Positions 1 to 9,608 of a stretch of 64,000 nucleotides of DNA are shown piece by piece. How positions within the stretch are numbered: the first letter of the stretch is position 1; every line of letters starts with the position of its first letter. The notes under the pieces are model-generated. The model did not search any database. It was not told where the DNA came from and saw only the letters and a list, made by a program, of their open reading frames with translations. A program made the translations under genes and the position numbers. Origin of the DNA: CAVVZJ01 sp963752755 (GTDB lineage Bacteria; Planctomycetota; Planctomycetia; Isosphaerales; Isosphaeraceae); the NCBI GenBank assembly GCA_963752755.1, contig CAVVZJ010000022.1:186001-250000 (forward strand). The letters run 5' to 3'.

Positions 1-1
1 C

Positions 2-1206
2 TTCAACCAGGACGGCCGCGTCGTCCTCCGCGGCGCCAGGCACCCGATCCTCGAACACCTCTTCCGCTCGCGGAAGGCGGAAGCCGCTTCCCCCAGGCCT
101 CCGAACGACGACGACGCCCCACGTCGACGCGGCCGAGCTTTCGGAGCCAACGACTCCCGAGCCGCCATCCCTGCAAACCGTCGTCCCAATCGACGTCCAC
201 CTCGGCCTTCGCGCGAACCTTCTGGTCATCACCGGACCCAACACGGGCGGCAAGACGGTGGCCTTGAAGACGGTCGGCCTGCTGGCGGTGATGGCCCAGT
301 CGGGCCTGCATATCCCGGCGCACCAGGGTTCGCAACTGCCAATCTTCGACAACGTGCTGGCCGACATCGGCGACGAGCAAAGCCTCGAGCAGTCGCTCTC
401 GACCTTCTCCTCGCATATCCGGCGGATCTCGGAGATCCTCGGCCGGGCATCGGAGAAGTCCCTCGTCCTGCTCGACGAGGCCGGCGCCGGCACCGACCCG
501 GCCGAGGGGGCGTCGCTCGGCCGGGCGATCCTCGACGAGCTGGACTCGATCGGCTGCCGGGCGATGGTCACGACCCACATCGGCGACCTGAAGACCTATG
601 CCTTCACCAACCCCCGCGCCCAGAACGCCGCCGTCGAGTTCGACCTGGAGACGCTCCGGCCCCTTTATCGCCTGCACATCGGCGACATTGGCCAGTCGAA
701 CGCCCTCCTGATCGCCCGACAGGCTGAACCTGCCGGAGCACATCGTCAACCGCGCCCAGGGCTACCTCGAACGCGGCGGCGAATCCCGTCAGCCGGAATG
801 GGAACTCGTCCAGAAGCTCCGCAAGGAGGCCGAGGAGGCCCGTTCCGATGCGCTGGCCACCCAGGCCGAGGCCCAGCGGACCCGCGATGCCCTCCAGCAA
901 CGCCTGGCCGACCTCCAGTCTCAGGCCGAGCACGACGCCCGGATTGCCGAGGCCCGCAGCCGCCTCCAGCCGGGCGACCGCGTGGTCGTCCCCCGCTTCG
1001 GCTACGACCGGCCCGGCCGCGTGGTGAAGCTTGACCCACGGAAGAACACGGCAACGGTCGCCATCGGCATGATGCAATGGGAGGTTCCCATTCCGGAGCT
1101 GATTCCCCAGCTCGTGAAGACCCCGGATGCCTCCGCCAGCCCCGAGCGTTCCAAGGCCGCCGCCGCGCGGAACATGCCCCGACTGGAAGACTTCGACGGG
1201 TCGTGA
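2..1206 (+). CDS. mutS2: Endonuclease MutS2, C-terminal part, frameshifted, cut by window start
   Basis: MutS2 is a MutS-family ATPase that acts on branched DNA and stalled ribosomes and limits recombination. The window opens inside the gene. The Walker A motif GPNTGGKT is read at about 231-254, Walker B and the following helix (LVLLDEAGAGTDP) near 463-501, and the switch histidine in 'TTHIGDLK' near 571-594. After these come a Glu/Arg/Ala-rich coiled coil (about 770-960) and a short beta-rich 'GDRVVVPRFG' segment of the KOW-like linker. The usual C-terminal Smr nuclease domain is absent before the TGA at 1204-1206. Three frames are needed: one up to about 80, a second from about 81 to 722, a third from 724 to the stop. 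Each join keeps the expected MutS2 sequence, so these are probably single-base sequence errors. Identity is very likely; the missing Smr domain is seen, not inferred. Confidence 0.85.
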
Positions 1207-1332
1207 GTCGATTGGAGCTGGCCGGCGGCTGCGTCCCTTCCGGCCAGTCCGCCTTTCGCCGGGTCGGGACGCGGGATAGACTCGTTCGCCGTTGCCTGCG
1301 GTGATCGGATCATCCCGTGAGAACATTCCGTG

Positions 1333-2034
1333 ATGGAATCGTCGTCCCCCCCTGCGTTGAATCGGCCGGACTGGCTGCCGTATGTCGCCCCGATGGGGGC
1401 GTTCCTGGCCTTGACGGCGATTGAGGGCTACCTGCCGAAGTCGGAAGGCGGTCCGCATCCGACGTGGTACCCGGTCGCCTACGCGTTGAAAGTCGCGATC
1501 GTGGCGGCGGTCGCCTGGGTTTTCCGATCGGCCTGGAGCGACCTGAAGCCGTGGCCGGGACCGAAGGGGATGGGAGTTGCGATCGGGCTGGGGTTCGTGG
1601 TTGCGGTGTTGTGGGTGGGACTCGACCCGTATTATCCGAAGTTCGCCTTCCTCGGGACGCGATCCGAGTTTAACCCGCTGGCAATGCCGGCGGCGGGGCG
1701 GTTGGCGTTTCTCGGGGTGAGGTTCTTCGGGCTGGTCTTGCTGGTGCCCTTGATCGAGGAATTGTTCTGGCGGTCGTTCCTGATGCGATGGATCATCGAC
1801 CCGGATTTCCGGCGCGTGCCGATCGGGAAGGTGACGCCGCTGGCGGCCGGTGTGACCTCGGTCCTCTTCGCCCTGGAGCATCCCGAGTGGCTGCCGGCCT
1901 TGTTGACGGGCCTGTTCTGGGCGGCCTTGCTGAAGTGGTCGAGGAGCGTCTCGGCGTGTGTCGTAAGTCATGCGACGGCCAACCTGGCGCTCGGGCTCTA
2001 CGTCGTCGCGAGCGGGGAGTGGAAGTACCTCTGA
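1333..2034 (+). CDS. CAAX prenyl protease-related (CPBP family) membrane protease
   Basis: This is a hydrophobic integral membrane protein of 233 residues in the CPBP/Abi family of glutamate-type intramembrane proteases. The hallmark motif EELFWRSFL lies at residues 142-150, with the catalytic Glu pair at 142-143 and Arg147. The second motif is the His at 183 (FALEHPEW) and the third is His213 in SHATANL. Seven or eight hydrophobic stretches are visible. The form resembles the CAAX-related proteases that accompany PEP-CTERM/exosortase sorting, but no exosortase is seen in this window. A GTG at 1330 directly precedes the ATG at 1333; I chose the ATG. The gene stands alone between mutS2 and an insertion sequence. 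Its substrate is unknown. Confidence 0.85.
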   Translation: MESSSPPALNRPDWLPYVAPMGAFLALTAIEGYLPKSEGGPHPTWYPVAYALKVAIVAAVAWVFRSAWSDLKPWPGPKGMGVAIGLGFVVAVLWVGLDPYYPKFAFLGTRSEFNPLAMPAAGRLAFLGVRFFGLVLLVPLIEELFWRSFLMRWIIDPDFRRVPIGKVTPLAAGVTSVLFALEHPEWLPALLTGLFWAALLKWSRSVSACVVSHATANLALGLYVVASGEWKYL

Positions 2035-2135
2035 GGGCCCTCCCAACACCAGGGATCGGGGGCGTGCGGCACCACGCCCTTGCCAGTCGTGATTCCGCCG
2101 GGAAACCGGCGGAGTTAGAGACTGTTCCAAAAGAC

Positions 2136-2974
2136 TCAAGCGGCCGCTTTGGGCGGCCGCTTGTAGCGGAATTTCTTCCGCCATCGCGGCGGCCGGGCAC
2201 GGCGGACCATCCGATGGATCGAGCTGAGCTTGACCATCGCCGCGCTCGTCTCCGGCAGCCGCTCGAAGTCCCGCACCAGCCGCCGCCACCGCAGCAGGCA
2301 GCCGAAGGTCTGCTCGACCACCCACCGCACCTTCAGCGGCTTGAACCCCCGCTCGCCCTCGGGCTTCGAGCTCACCTCCACGCGGAGCCGGTCCTGGCCC
2401 GACAGCCAGGCGTCGAGCCGGGAGTTGCGGTACTTCCGGTCCGCCCACACCACGGCCAGCCGGGGGAACGTCACGGCGGGCAGACCGGCCAGCAGCCGCG
2501 GCGCCGTCGCCCCGTCGTCGAGGTTCGCCGCGGTGACCACGACGATCAGCAGCAACCCCAGCGTGTCGGTGACGATATGTCGCTTGCGGCCCCGCACCAT
2601 CTTGCCGCCATCGACGCCGACCTCGGCCCCGCCGTGCGCCGTCTTGGCCGACTGGCTATCGATGCAGGCGCCGCTGGGCGTCGGCGCGCGCCGAGCTTCG
2701 TCCGCACCTCCCCCCGCAACGCGGCGACCAGGGCGTCCCAGGTGCCGTCGGCCTCGAACCGGCGGAAGAAGTTGTAGCAGGTCTTCCAGTGGGGCAGGTC
2801 GTGGGGCAACGCCCGCCAGGAACAGCCCTCGCGGTTGAGGTAGAGCAGGCCATTGATGACCTCGCGCATCTCGTACTTGCGGGGCCTGCCGCCGGGCTTG
2901 GCCTCGGGGATCAGGGAAGCGAGGAGGCGCCACTGGGCGTCGGTCAGGTCGCTGGGGTAGGCTTTGCGTTCCAT
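2136..2974 (-). CDS. IS5-family transposase (DDE), frameshifted
   Basis: The protein catalyses cut-and-paste transposition of the surrounding IS5-family element. The N-terminal part (from the ATG at 2974) has the family opening 'YPSDLTDAQW' and the helix-turn-helix region 'GLLYLNREGCSWRALPHDLP'. The catalytic part is in the next frame: first Asp in ACIDSQSAKT, the GGKMVRGRKRHIVTD block, second Asp in VVWADRKYRN, and the Glu in WVVEQTFGCLLRWRRL. The frames meet near 2685-2695, where adding one C to GGCGCGCGCC would restore the conserved 'GRAPTPSGACIDSQ' reading. No A- or T-rich slippery site is seen, so I favour a one-base deletion (biological or sequencing) over programmed frameshifting. The stop is at 2136-2138. 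Confidence 0.88.
2137..2163. terminator. Hairpin at the 3' end of the transposase gene
   Basis: CAAGCGGCCGC at 2137-2147 pairs perfectly with 2153-2163 around a 5-base loop. It overlaps the last transposase codons. There is no clear U-tract, so it may stabilise the transcript or block read-through rather than act as a classical terminator. Confidence 0.4.
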
Positions 2975-3014
2975 CCCCCCAAACTACAGCCGACGCCCCT
3001 TTTGGAACAGACTC

Positions 3015-4102
3015 TTATTCGAAGAGACGCTGCTGGTCGAACAGGTCGAGCGGGGAGTCGGGCTCGGGGACGTCGAGGCCGAGGTGGCGGTAGGCGCGGT
3101 GGGTGACGCGGCGACCGCGGGGGGTGCGGACGATGAACTCGCGGCGGAGGAGGTAAGGCTCGACCTCTTCCTCCAGGGTATCAACGGCCACGCACATCGT
3201 CGCCGCCAGGGCTTCCACGCCCGTCGGGCCGCCGTCGGAAGACGCGGATCAGGGTTTCGAGGTAGCGGCGGTCCTGGCGGTCGAGACCTTCGGGATCGAC
3301 GTCCTGCATGTCGAGGGCGTCCTGGGCGATGGAGAGGGTGATGTTCCCGTCGGCGCGGGCGGTGGCGTAGTCGCGGACCCAGCGGAGGCGGGCGTTGGCG
3401 AGGCGGGGGGTGCCGCGGCTGCGCTGGGCGAGCTCGAAGGCGGCGTCGGGGGTGACGGTCGTCTTGAGCTTCGAGGCATTGATCGAGACGATCCGGGTCA
3501 GCTCCTCGACCTCGTAGAACTCCAGGTGCTCGTGCATGTGGAAGCGGTCGCGGAGCGGGCCGGAGAGCATGCCGCTTCGGGTCGTGGCGCCGATGATGGT
3601 GAACTTCTTGAGCGGGAGGTTGACCGTCCGCGCACCCATCCCCTCGCCGATCACGATATCGACCCGGAAGTCTTCCATGACCGGGTAGATGAACTCCTCG
3701 ACCGTGCGGGGCAGGCGGTGGATCTCGTCGATGAAGAGGATCGAGCCCTCGGGGGCGTTGGTGAGGTAGGGCAGGACGTCGGCCTTCTTGTCGAGCGCGG
3801 CGCCGCTGGTGATGTTCAGCTCGACGCCCAGCTCGTTGTGGAGCACGGTGGCGAAGGTCGTCTTGCCGAGGCCGGGCGGGACCGTCGAAGAGGATGTGCG
3901 GCAACGGCTCACCCCGCTTGTGAGCGGCCGCCAGGGCGATCTCCAGCCGCTCGGCCACGGCCCGCTGGCCGATGACCTCGCCGAGACGCTGCGGTCGGAG
4001 CTTCTCCTCGAACGGATCGACCGGGCGGGCCGGTTCGTGGTGAGGGTGCGGCGTGTCGTCCGGCCCCTCGGGACCGCCGGTGATGATGGGTTCACGCGCG
4101 AT
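3015..4102 (-). CDS. ruvB: Holliday junction branch migration helicase RuvB, frameshifted
   Basis: RuvB is the AAA+ motor that drives Holliday junction branch migration with RuvA. The order is correct: 'RPQRLGEVIGQ' near the N terminus, Walker A (GPPGLGKTTFA) spanning a frame join near 3885, Walker B FIDEIHRL near 3720, sensor GATTRSGMLSGPLRDRF, and a C-terminal winged helix ending 'LDLFDQQRLFE'. A second frame join lies near 3235. No ATG or GTG precedes the N-terminal 'REPIITGG' in the right frame; an ATC at 4102-4100 stands where the start is expected, so the start codon is uncertain or mis-sequenced. The gene follows ruvA with a gap of about 30 bases. Its TAA stop (3015-3017) coincides with the target duplication of the IS5-family element. 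Confidence 0.9.
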
Positions 4103-4131
4103 TGGGTGGGAGTCTCCCGAGCCGGACGGCC

Positions 4132-4792
4132 TCACTTGTTCTGCTGGTAGATCGCCTCGATCATGTCGGCGACGCTCTTGTATTTCCGCTTGGCCGTGAG
4201 GGCCTTGTCGATCAACTGGCGGGCCTGGCTCTCGGAGTTGCCGACCGACATCAGGGCCGCGAACGTGTCGCGGATCACGTCCGGGTCGGCCGGCTCGGCG
4301 TGGCCGTTCGCCTCGGCGGGGGTTCCTTCCGAACGCGCGGCGACCCCGCCCGGCTCGACGATCAGGGCGAACTTGCCCACCTTCCGACGCAGCTTGGCGA
4401 CGATCCGCTCGGCGGTCGCCTCGCCGATGCCGGGGAAGGTGGCGAGGGTCTTCACGTCCTGATCCTGGATCGTCCGGGCCAGCTCGCGGACGGGTCGGAC
4501 CATCGACCGCAACGCCTTGCGAACGCCTACGCCATCGACCGAACAGAAGATCTCGAAGAACTCCCGGTCGATCGGCGTGAGGAACCCGATCAGCCTCGGC
4601 CGCATCCGGCCGCTCATCTGGTTGCCCTCGATGTCGAAGACCGTGTGCAAGGTCACCAACTCCCCGACCTTCTGCTGGAGCCTGTCTCCGCGCATACTCG
4701 GGGATCAGGATCGCCAGCTCGAACGGATCGACCCCGAGGATCAACTCCTCCTCGCCGACCGCCCGCAGGATGCCGCGCATCTGGGTGATCAT
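4132..4792 (-). CDS. ruvA: Holliday junction DNA helicase subunit RuvA, frameshifted
   Basis: RuvA binds the four-way junction as a tetramer and loads RuvB. The start MITQMRGILRAVGEEE at 4792 is the standard RuvA opening (OB-fold). Helix-hairpin-helix segments follow: 'DGVGVRKALRSM' and 'FPGIGEATAERIVAKLRRKVGKF'. A C-terminal RuvB-binding three-helix domain ends the protein. A single frame join lies near 4680, between 'LIPEYARRQ' and 'LQQKVGELVTLHT'; both sides match RuvA. It is the upstream gene of a ruvA-ruvB pair, and no ruvC is seen in the window. Confidence 0.9.
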
Positions 4793-4888
4793 CGATCCGT
4801 CCTCCAATCCGCCCCAGGAGAAACTGACATTCTGTTCACCAATTCTGCCCGAACCGTTCCAACGACGCAAGAGGAGGTGTCGGTTCTC

Positions 4889-5287
4889 GGGTTCGTTTTG
4901 GGAAACGTCAAAGTCCGGTCCAGTTGGCCGGGAATGCCGTCGGGTTCGTTTCGTCGGGGGCCGGGATTCGCGAGGTGGGCCGGCAAGGTCGTCGGCAGCT
5001 TGCCCAGGATATCGTCGGGTTCGTTTCGTACGAGAGGGGGCAGTCGTGGGCCGTTGGATCGGGTGCGTCGCGTCTTCGACGACGGATCGGACGGCCTACG
5101 AATTGGTGCGTCGTCGAAGACGCGACGCACCCTACGGGACTGCGAGAATGGCAGATGGGTTCGTTTCGTGCAAGGTCGCGCGGGGCCAGGGTTCGTTTTC
5201 TGAAGCGGTCAGGTCGTGGTTGTCTTGCGCAGACTGACGTCGGGTTCGTTTCGTCGGGCATGGGGACGGGGCTCGGGTTCGTTTCGT
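4889..5287. repeat. Island of seven GGGTTCGTTT(C/T) repeats
   Basis: The core TCGGGTTCGTTTCGT or a close variant appears at 4889-4900, 4940-4955, 5015-5029, 5154-5169, 5188-5200, 5240-5258 and 5273-5287, all in the same orientation. Spacings are irregular, roughly 33 to 139 bases, and the spacers are unrelated, so this is neither a CRISPR array nor a simple tandem repeat. Read on the minus strand the unit gives (D/Y)ETNP, a motif familiar from spurious planctomycete proteins. Confidence 0.85.
5061..5132. repeat. 24-bp perfect inverted repeat with 24-base loop
   Basis: 5061-5084 is the exact reverse complement of 5109-5132. The arms begin GGGTGCGTCGCG. They sit between the third and fourth copies of the short repeat. 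No U-tract follows and no gene ends immediately before it, so a mobile palindromic element or an extruding cruciform fits better than a terminator. Confidence 0.85.
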
Positions 5288-5504
5288 GGCAGCGTGTCGG
5301 ATGGTCGTCGTCCCTCTCCGGGTTGCGTTGAGGATGGACGGCGAACGGGAAGCCATCACCCTGTTATCGGGATTCCGGCGTCCGATTATCGGGGTTTTTT
5401 CGAGGAATCCAGTTCGATGGCAGAGGCGGGGAGATCGCGACGGCGCGGTGACCTCGGGGCGATCGGGAGGCCGACCGTCCCCGAGGGGAGCGCCATCCCG
5501 GTCG

Positions 5505-6881
5505 TCAGGCCAGGAGAGGCTCGATGACGGAGCCGTAGGAGACGGGGATCGGGCGGTTGAGCTGGTCGCGAAGCTCGGTGGCGGGGTCGATGCCGAGGCA
5601 GTGGAACATGGTGGCGGAGAGGTCGTCGGGCTTGCAAGGGGCGTCCTTGGGGTAGGCGCCGGAGGCGTCGGAGGCGCCGTGGATGAAGCCGCGCTTGAGG
5701 CCGCCGCCGGCCATGAGGACGGTGTAGCAGCGGGGCCAGTGGTCGCGGCCGGCGTCGCCGTTGATCTTGGGGGTGCGGCCGAACTCGCCGGTCCAGACGA
5801 CCATCGTGTCGTCGAGGAGGCCGCGATCGTCGAGGTCGTCGAGGAGGGTGGAGACGGTCTGGTCGGTGATCGGGAGGCGGGAGTTCTTGAGGGTGTTGAA
5901 GTTGTCCTTGTGGGTGTCCCAGCCGCCGATGCCGGGGGAGTAATAGACGGTGACGAAGCGGACGTCGGCCTCGATCAGTCGGCGGGCGAGGAGGACGCTC
6001 TGGCCGTAGGTGGTGCGGCCGTAGCGGTCGCGCAATTTGGGGTCTTCGGCGTGGATGTCAAAGGCGTGCTGAGTCTGCGGGCTGGTGAGGAGGGCGAAGG
6101 CACGCTCCTGGTACGACTTCATCCCCTGGACAGCGGCGAGGGACTCGTTCAGCTCGGAGTAGGAAGCCAGGCTCTCGAACATCGCTCGGCGGTCGCCAGC
6201 GCGGGCGAGGGGAACTTCCATCGGGAGCGAAAGCTCATCGACGCGGAAGTTGGGGTCGTTCGGGTTCTTGGTGATGAAGAGCGGGTCGTGCTGCTTGCCG
6301 AGGAAGCCGGCGAACTCGCCGGGGGTGCGGAAGGGTCCGTCGGCGATCATGGTGGGCAGGGAGACGGCCGTCGGCACCTGGGAAGGGCTGGGGGCGAGCT
6401 TGTCCACGATCGAGCCGTAGGCGGGGAAGTCGGTGGCGGTGGCGTTGGCGGTGACGATGTCGATGAGGGGCTTGTGGCCGGTCAACGAGTAATAGGCGCC
6501 GGAGTTGTGGGCACTCGTGCCGTGATTGACGGAGCGGACGAGGCAGACCTTGTCCATCATCTTCGCCAGCTTCGGCAGGTGCTCGCAGACCTGGAGGCCC
6601 GGCAGGTTCGACGGGATCGGATTGAACTCGCCCCGGATCTCGGCGGGGGCGTCGGGCTTCATGTCGAAGGTGTCGTGATGGCTGGCGCCGCCGAACTGGT
6701 GGAGGAAGATCACCGACTTTCGCGCACGGCCCGAGATGAACCCGGAGGCTCGCCGCTGTTCCTCGGCGCGGAGGGCGTCGGAGAGGCCGAGTCCGAGCCA
6801 GCCGAGGGCGCCGATCTGGAGGACCTGGCGGCGGGAATAGCGGTTGCGCTGGAAGTCGAAGCAGCCGTGTTGGTGCCTCAT
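5505..6881 (-). CDS. DUF1501 family protein (sulfatase-like fold), Tat-exported
   Basis: DUF1501 proteins are abundant in planctomycetes, share the alkaline phosphatase/sulfatase fold and are usually paired with DUF1549/DUF1553 proteins; their substrate is unproven. The N terminus shows a twin-arginine signal (YSRRQVLQIGALGWLGLGL). Family blocks follow: 'VIFLHQFGGASHHDTFDMKP', 'VRSVNHGTSAHNSGAYYSLTG', 'GIGGWDTHKDNFNTLK', 'VVWTGEFGRTPKINGDAGRDHW' and 'GGGLKRGFIHGASDASG'. The ATG at 6881 is preferred over the in-frame GTG at 6896 because GGAGG lies eight bases before it. The gene is intact and divergent from the DUF1549/DUF1553 gene at 7065. Confidence 0.9.
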   Translation of the reverse strand: MRHQHGCFDFQRNRYSRRQVLQIGALGWLGLGLSDALRAEEQRRASGFISGRARKSVIFLHQFGGASHHDTFDMKPDAPAEIRGEFNPIPSNLPGLQVCEHLPKLAKMMDKVCLVRSVNHGTSAHNSGAYYSLTGHKPLIDIVTANATATDFPAYGSIVDKLAPSPSQVPTAVSLPTMIADGPFRTPGEFAGFLGKQHDPLFITKNPNDPNFRVDELSLPMEVPLARAGDRRAMFESLASYSELNESLAAVQGMKSYQERAFALLTSPQTQHAFDIHAEDPKLRDRYGRTTYGQSVLLARRLIEADVRFVTVYYSPGIGGWDTHKDNFNTLKNSRLPITDQTVSTLLDDLDDRGLLDDTMVVWTGEFGRTPKINGDAGRDHWPRCYTVLMAGGGLKRGFIHGASDASGAYPKDAPCKPDDLSATMFHCLGIDPATELRDQLNRPIPVSYGSVIEPLLA

Positions 6882-6973
6882 GGTTGGGTCCTCCACGGAT
6901 CAATTGGGGCGGGGTGGGCCGTAAACGTCATGACATTTGCGGCAGAGGGCGTTTAAACTCTTTGTAAACAATC

Positions 6974-6988
6974 GGCGTTCCGAACGCC
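6974..6988. promoter_or_regulatory. 15-base palindrome between divergent DUF1501 and DUF1553 genes
   Basis: GGCGTTC C GAACGCC is a perfect dyad in the 183-base interval between two divergent starts. Nearby 6951-6969 carries a weaker GTTTA...TAAAC dyad in an AT-richer stretch. Their position suggests a shared operator or promoter zone, but no regulator is identified. Confidence 0.35.
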
Positions 6989-7064
6989 AGAGATCATCGC
7001 GGTGGCGCGACCCGAGAAGCCACCCGCCCTCCTCCGCCGATCCTCAATCCCAAGGAGGTCTCGC

Positions 7065-9563
7065 ATGGCCCCCCGCTCGGCCAACCTGATACGACTCGTC
7101 GTCCTCATCGCGCTGTTCGGCGGCTCGTTCGCCGCGAACGCCGGGGTCGACGCGCCACGCATTCCGGAGAAGTTGACCATCGAGCCGGCCACAACGTGTG
7201 CTCGACGGCCGCCGCTCGACGGCCCAGTTGATCGTCACCGCGCACTTCGCCGACGGCACCGTGCGGGACGTGACCGATCAGGCGGAGTGGTCGAGCGCCG
7301 ATGACGCGCATCGTCGAGGTCGGGCCAGGGGGTCGGATCGTGCCGGGTCAGGCCGACGGACAGGTCGGAGGTCGTCGGCGAGGGTCGGGCTCGATCGAGG
7401 CGCAGGCGGACGTGGAGGTGAAGCGGGCCGCGAGTGACGCCACCGCGGAGCTTCGTTCACGACGTCCTGCCGGCCCTGAGCAAGGCGGGCTGCAACCAGG
7501 GGGCCTGCCACGGCACGCCGACGGGCAAGAACGGCTTCCGCCTGAGCCTCCGCGGCTACGACCCGAAGCTCGACCGCTTGACGCTCACGCCGCGAGGTCG
7601 GCACCCGGCGGACCAACCCGATGGAGCCCGAAGCGAGCCTCGTCCTCCTCAAAGGGACGGGCACGATCGCCCACGAGGGCGGGCGACGGTTCGAGCGCGA
7701 CGACCTGACGTATCGCCTGCTCCGCGACTGGATCGCCGAGGGGCTCCGGCCCGATCTCGACGAGGCTGCCCGCGCTCGTCGCCCTGGAAGTCACGCCGGG
7801 CGACCGCATCCTCGATGACCCGGCGGACTTCGCAGCAGATCGTCGTGCGGGCGAAGTTCGCCGACGGCTCCGAGCGCGACGTGACCGACCTGGCCCGTTA
7901 CAGCTCGACGGACGAGACGATCGCGAAGGTTGAGCGAGACCGGACGGGTCACGCGGATCAAGCGAGGTGAGGCGACGGTCCTGGTGCAATACGAGCACCT
8001 GGTCGCGACCAGCCACCTGGTCTTTCGGATGCCGGTCGAGGGACTGGTCTGGCAGGACCCGCCCGAGAAGAACCTGATCGACCGGCACGTCTTCGCCAAG
8101 CTGAAGCTGCTGCGCATCCCGCCGTCCGACCTGGCCGACGACGCCACCTTCTGCCGTCGCGTCTTCTTCGACCTGATCGGCTTGCCGCCCAGACCGGACG
8201 AGTTGAAGTCGTTCCTGGCCGACGAGCCGGCCGGACAAGCGGTCGCGCCTGATCGACGCCTTGCTGGAGCGGCCGGAGTACGTCGATTACTGGACGATGA
8301 AGTGGTCCGACCTGCTCGGCTGCAACCAGCGGTTCACGGGTAAGAAGGGGGCCTTCAGCTATCACCGCTGGATTCACGATCAGGTCGCCGCGAATGTGCC
8401 GCTCGATCGGTTCGCGAGAGTCGATCGTGACCGCGAGCGGGTCAAACTACACGACGCCCGCCGGCGAGCTTCTATCGCCGCATCCGGACGCCGGAGGATG
8501 CGGCCGAGAGCGTCAGCCAGCTTTTCCTCGGCGTGCGGGTGCAGTGTGCCAAATGCCACAACCACCCTCAGGAGCGCTGGACGCAGGACGACTACTACGG
8601 TTTCGCGGCGTTCTTCAGCCAGGTGAGGTACAAGAACGGGCCGCAGTTCTATGCCCAATATAATAAGGAAGAGACGGTCTTCCTCGCGCCGGAGGCGCAG
8701 GTCGTGCAGCCGAGGACCGGCGCAGGTGATGCCTCCGAAGCCGCTGGGTGCGGCGAGGCCGGAGGTCGCGGCGGGCGAGGATCGTCGCGTGGCACTGGCC
8801 GATTGGATCACGTCGCGCGACAACCCGTTCTTCGCCAGGGCGTCGGTCAACCGGATCTGGTATCACCTGCTCGGACGCGGGATCGTCGATCCGGTCGATG
8901 ACCTCCGCGAGTCGAATCCGCCGGCCTCGGCCGAGCTGCTCCAGGCCCTGGCCGATGACTTCGTGGAGCACGGCTTCGACGCCAAGCACACGATCCGTTT
9001 GATCTGCAACAGCCGGGTCTATCAGCTCTCCTCGAAGCCCAACGCCTTCAACGCCGACGATCAGCGCTACTTCTCGCACGCCCGCGTCCGGCTGCTTGCC
9101 GGCCGAATCGCTGCTCGACGCGATCTCGCAGGTGACGGACGTGCCCGAGTCGCTCTTCGGCCTGCCCACCGGCACCCGTGCCGCGGAGGTTCCCGACGGC
9201 GAGCTGCCGCATGACTTCCTCCGCACCTTCGGCGCCCCGCCGCGCTCGACGGCCTGCGAGTGCGAGCGTCAGTCCGACTCGACGCTCGAGCAAGCCTTGC
9301 AGATCGTCGGCGGTCGAACGGTCCACGCCAAGGTCGTCGCGCCGGAGAACCGGCTCGGCCATTTGATCGGGTCAGGCGCCAATGACGACACGATCGTTGA
9401 AGACCTCTTCCTCGCCACGCTCGGCCGTGCGCCGAATGCCGCCGAGCGTGACCTGTCGCGCGCCGCACTCGCCAAGGCGACGACTCCCGAGTCGCGACGA
9501 CGCGCCGCCGAGGACCTCCTCTGGTCGTTGCTGAACCATCCGGAGTTCCTGTTCCAGCACTGA
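7065..9563 (+). CDS. DUF1549/DUF1553 (planctomycete 'PSD1') protein with Ig-like domains, many frameshifts
   Basis: This is a large secreted protein of roughly 830 residues. The start at 7065 follows a strong AAGGAGG, and a signal peptide (LIRLVVLIALFGGSFAANA) is visible. Next come a Big-2-like domain ('LIVTAHFADGTVRDVTDQAEWSS'), the 'FVHDVLPALSKAGCNQGACHG' segment with a CxxxCH heme-like site, a second Big-2-like domain ('KFADGSERDVTDLARYSS'), then DUF1549 ('NLIDRHVFAKL...DLIGLPP') and DUF1553 ('VQCAKCHNHPQERW', 'WITSRDNPFFARASVNRIWYHLLGRGIV'). The reading changes frame about ten times between 7196 and 9100, yet every family block is intact in one frame or another. This is the most broken gene of the window. 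Partners of this type usually act with a DUF1501 protein, here encoded divergently. Function is unproven; a role in outer-layer polysaccharide or redox chemistry is often guessed. Confidence 0.85.
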
Positions 9564-9608
9564 GCCGACCGCGCCACGTCGTCCATCGTGGCTCGGTCCG
9601 TCGAAAAA

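Larger units (their letters stand above)
2118..3014. mobile_element. IS5-family insertion sequence, 897 bp, with inverted repeats and TTA target duplication
   Basis: The left end at 2118-2133 (GAGACTGTTCCAAAAG) matches the reverse complement of the right end at 2999-3014 in 15 of 16 positions. Both ends are flanked by TTA (2115-2117 and 3015-3017), consistent with the short TNA-type duplication made by several IS5 groups. The element holds one transposase gene on the minus strand. The right-hand TTA is, on the minus strand, the TAA stop codon of ruvB, so the element landed exactly at the end of ruvB and left it complete. An 11-bp perfect hairpin at 2137-2163 forms the 3' end of the transposase gene. 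Confidence 0.88.
4793..5504. other. Non-coding interval between ruvA and DUF1501 genes
   Basis: No convincing gene is present. The interval holds the ruvA promoter side, seven copies of a short repeat and a large perfect palindrome, listed separately. Open frames across it on the minus strand read 'DETNPT', 'YETNPT' and similar because they translate the repeat. Confidence 0.7.

Noticed and set aside
2680..2700. Programmed frameshift in the IS transposase
   Set aside because: There is no slippery heptamer or following structure; a missing C explains the break, as in many neighbouring genes.
4789..5359. Minus-strand frames reading repeated 'ETNP' as proteins
   Set aside because: They are translations of the intergenic repeat; there is no start context, no fold, and frames overlap each other.
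5286..6956. Plus-strand Gly/Val-rich frame opposite the DUF1501 gene
   Set aside because: The translation is the typical antisense composition of a GC-rich gene; DUF1501 motifs on the minus strand are complete.
7065..9563. DUF1553 gene as a true pseudogene
   Set aside because: All motifs are preserved with no in-frame nonsense substitutions; dense one-base indels fit poor sequence quality better, although decay cannot be excluded.
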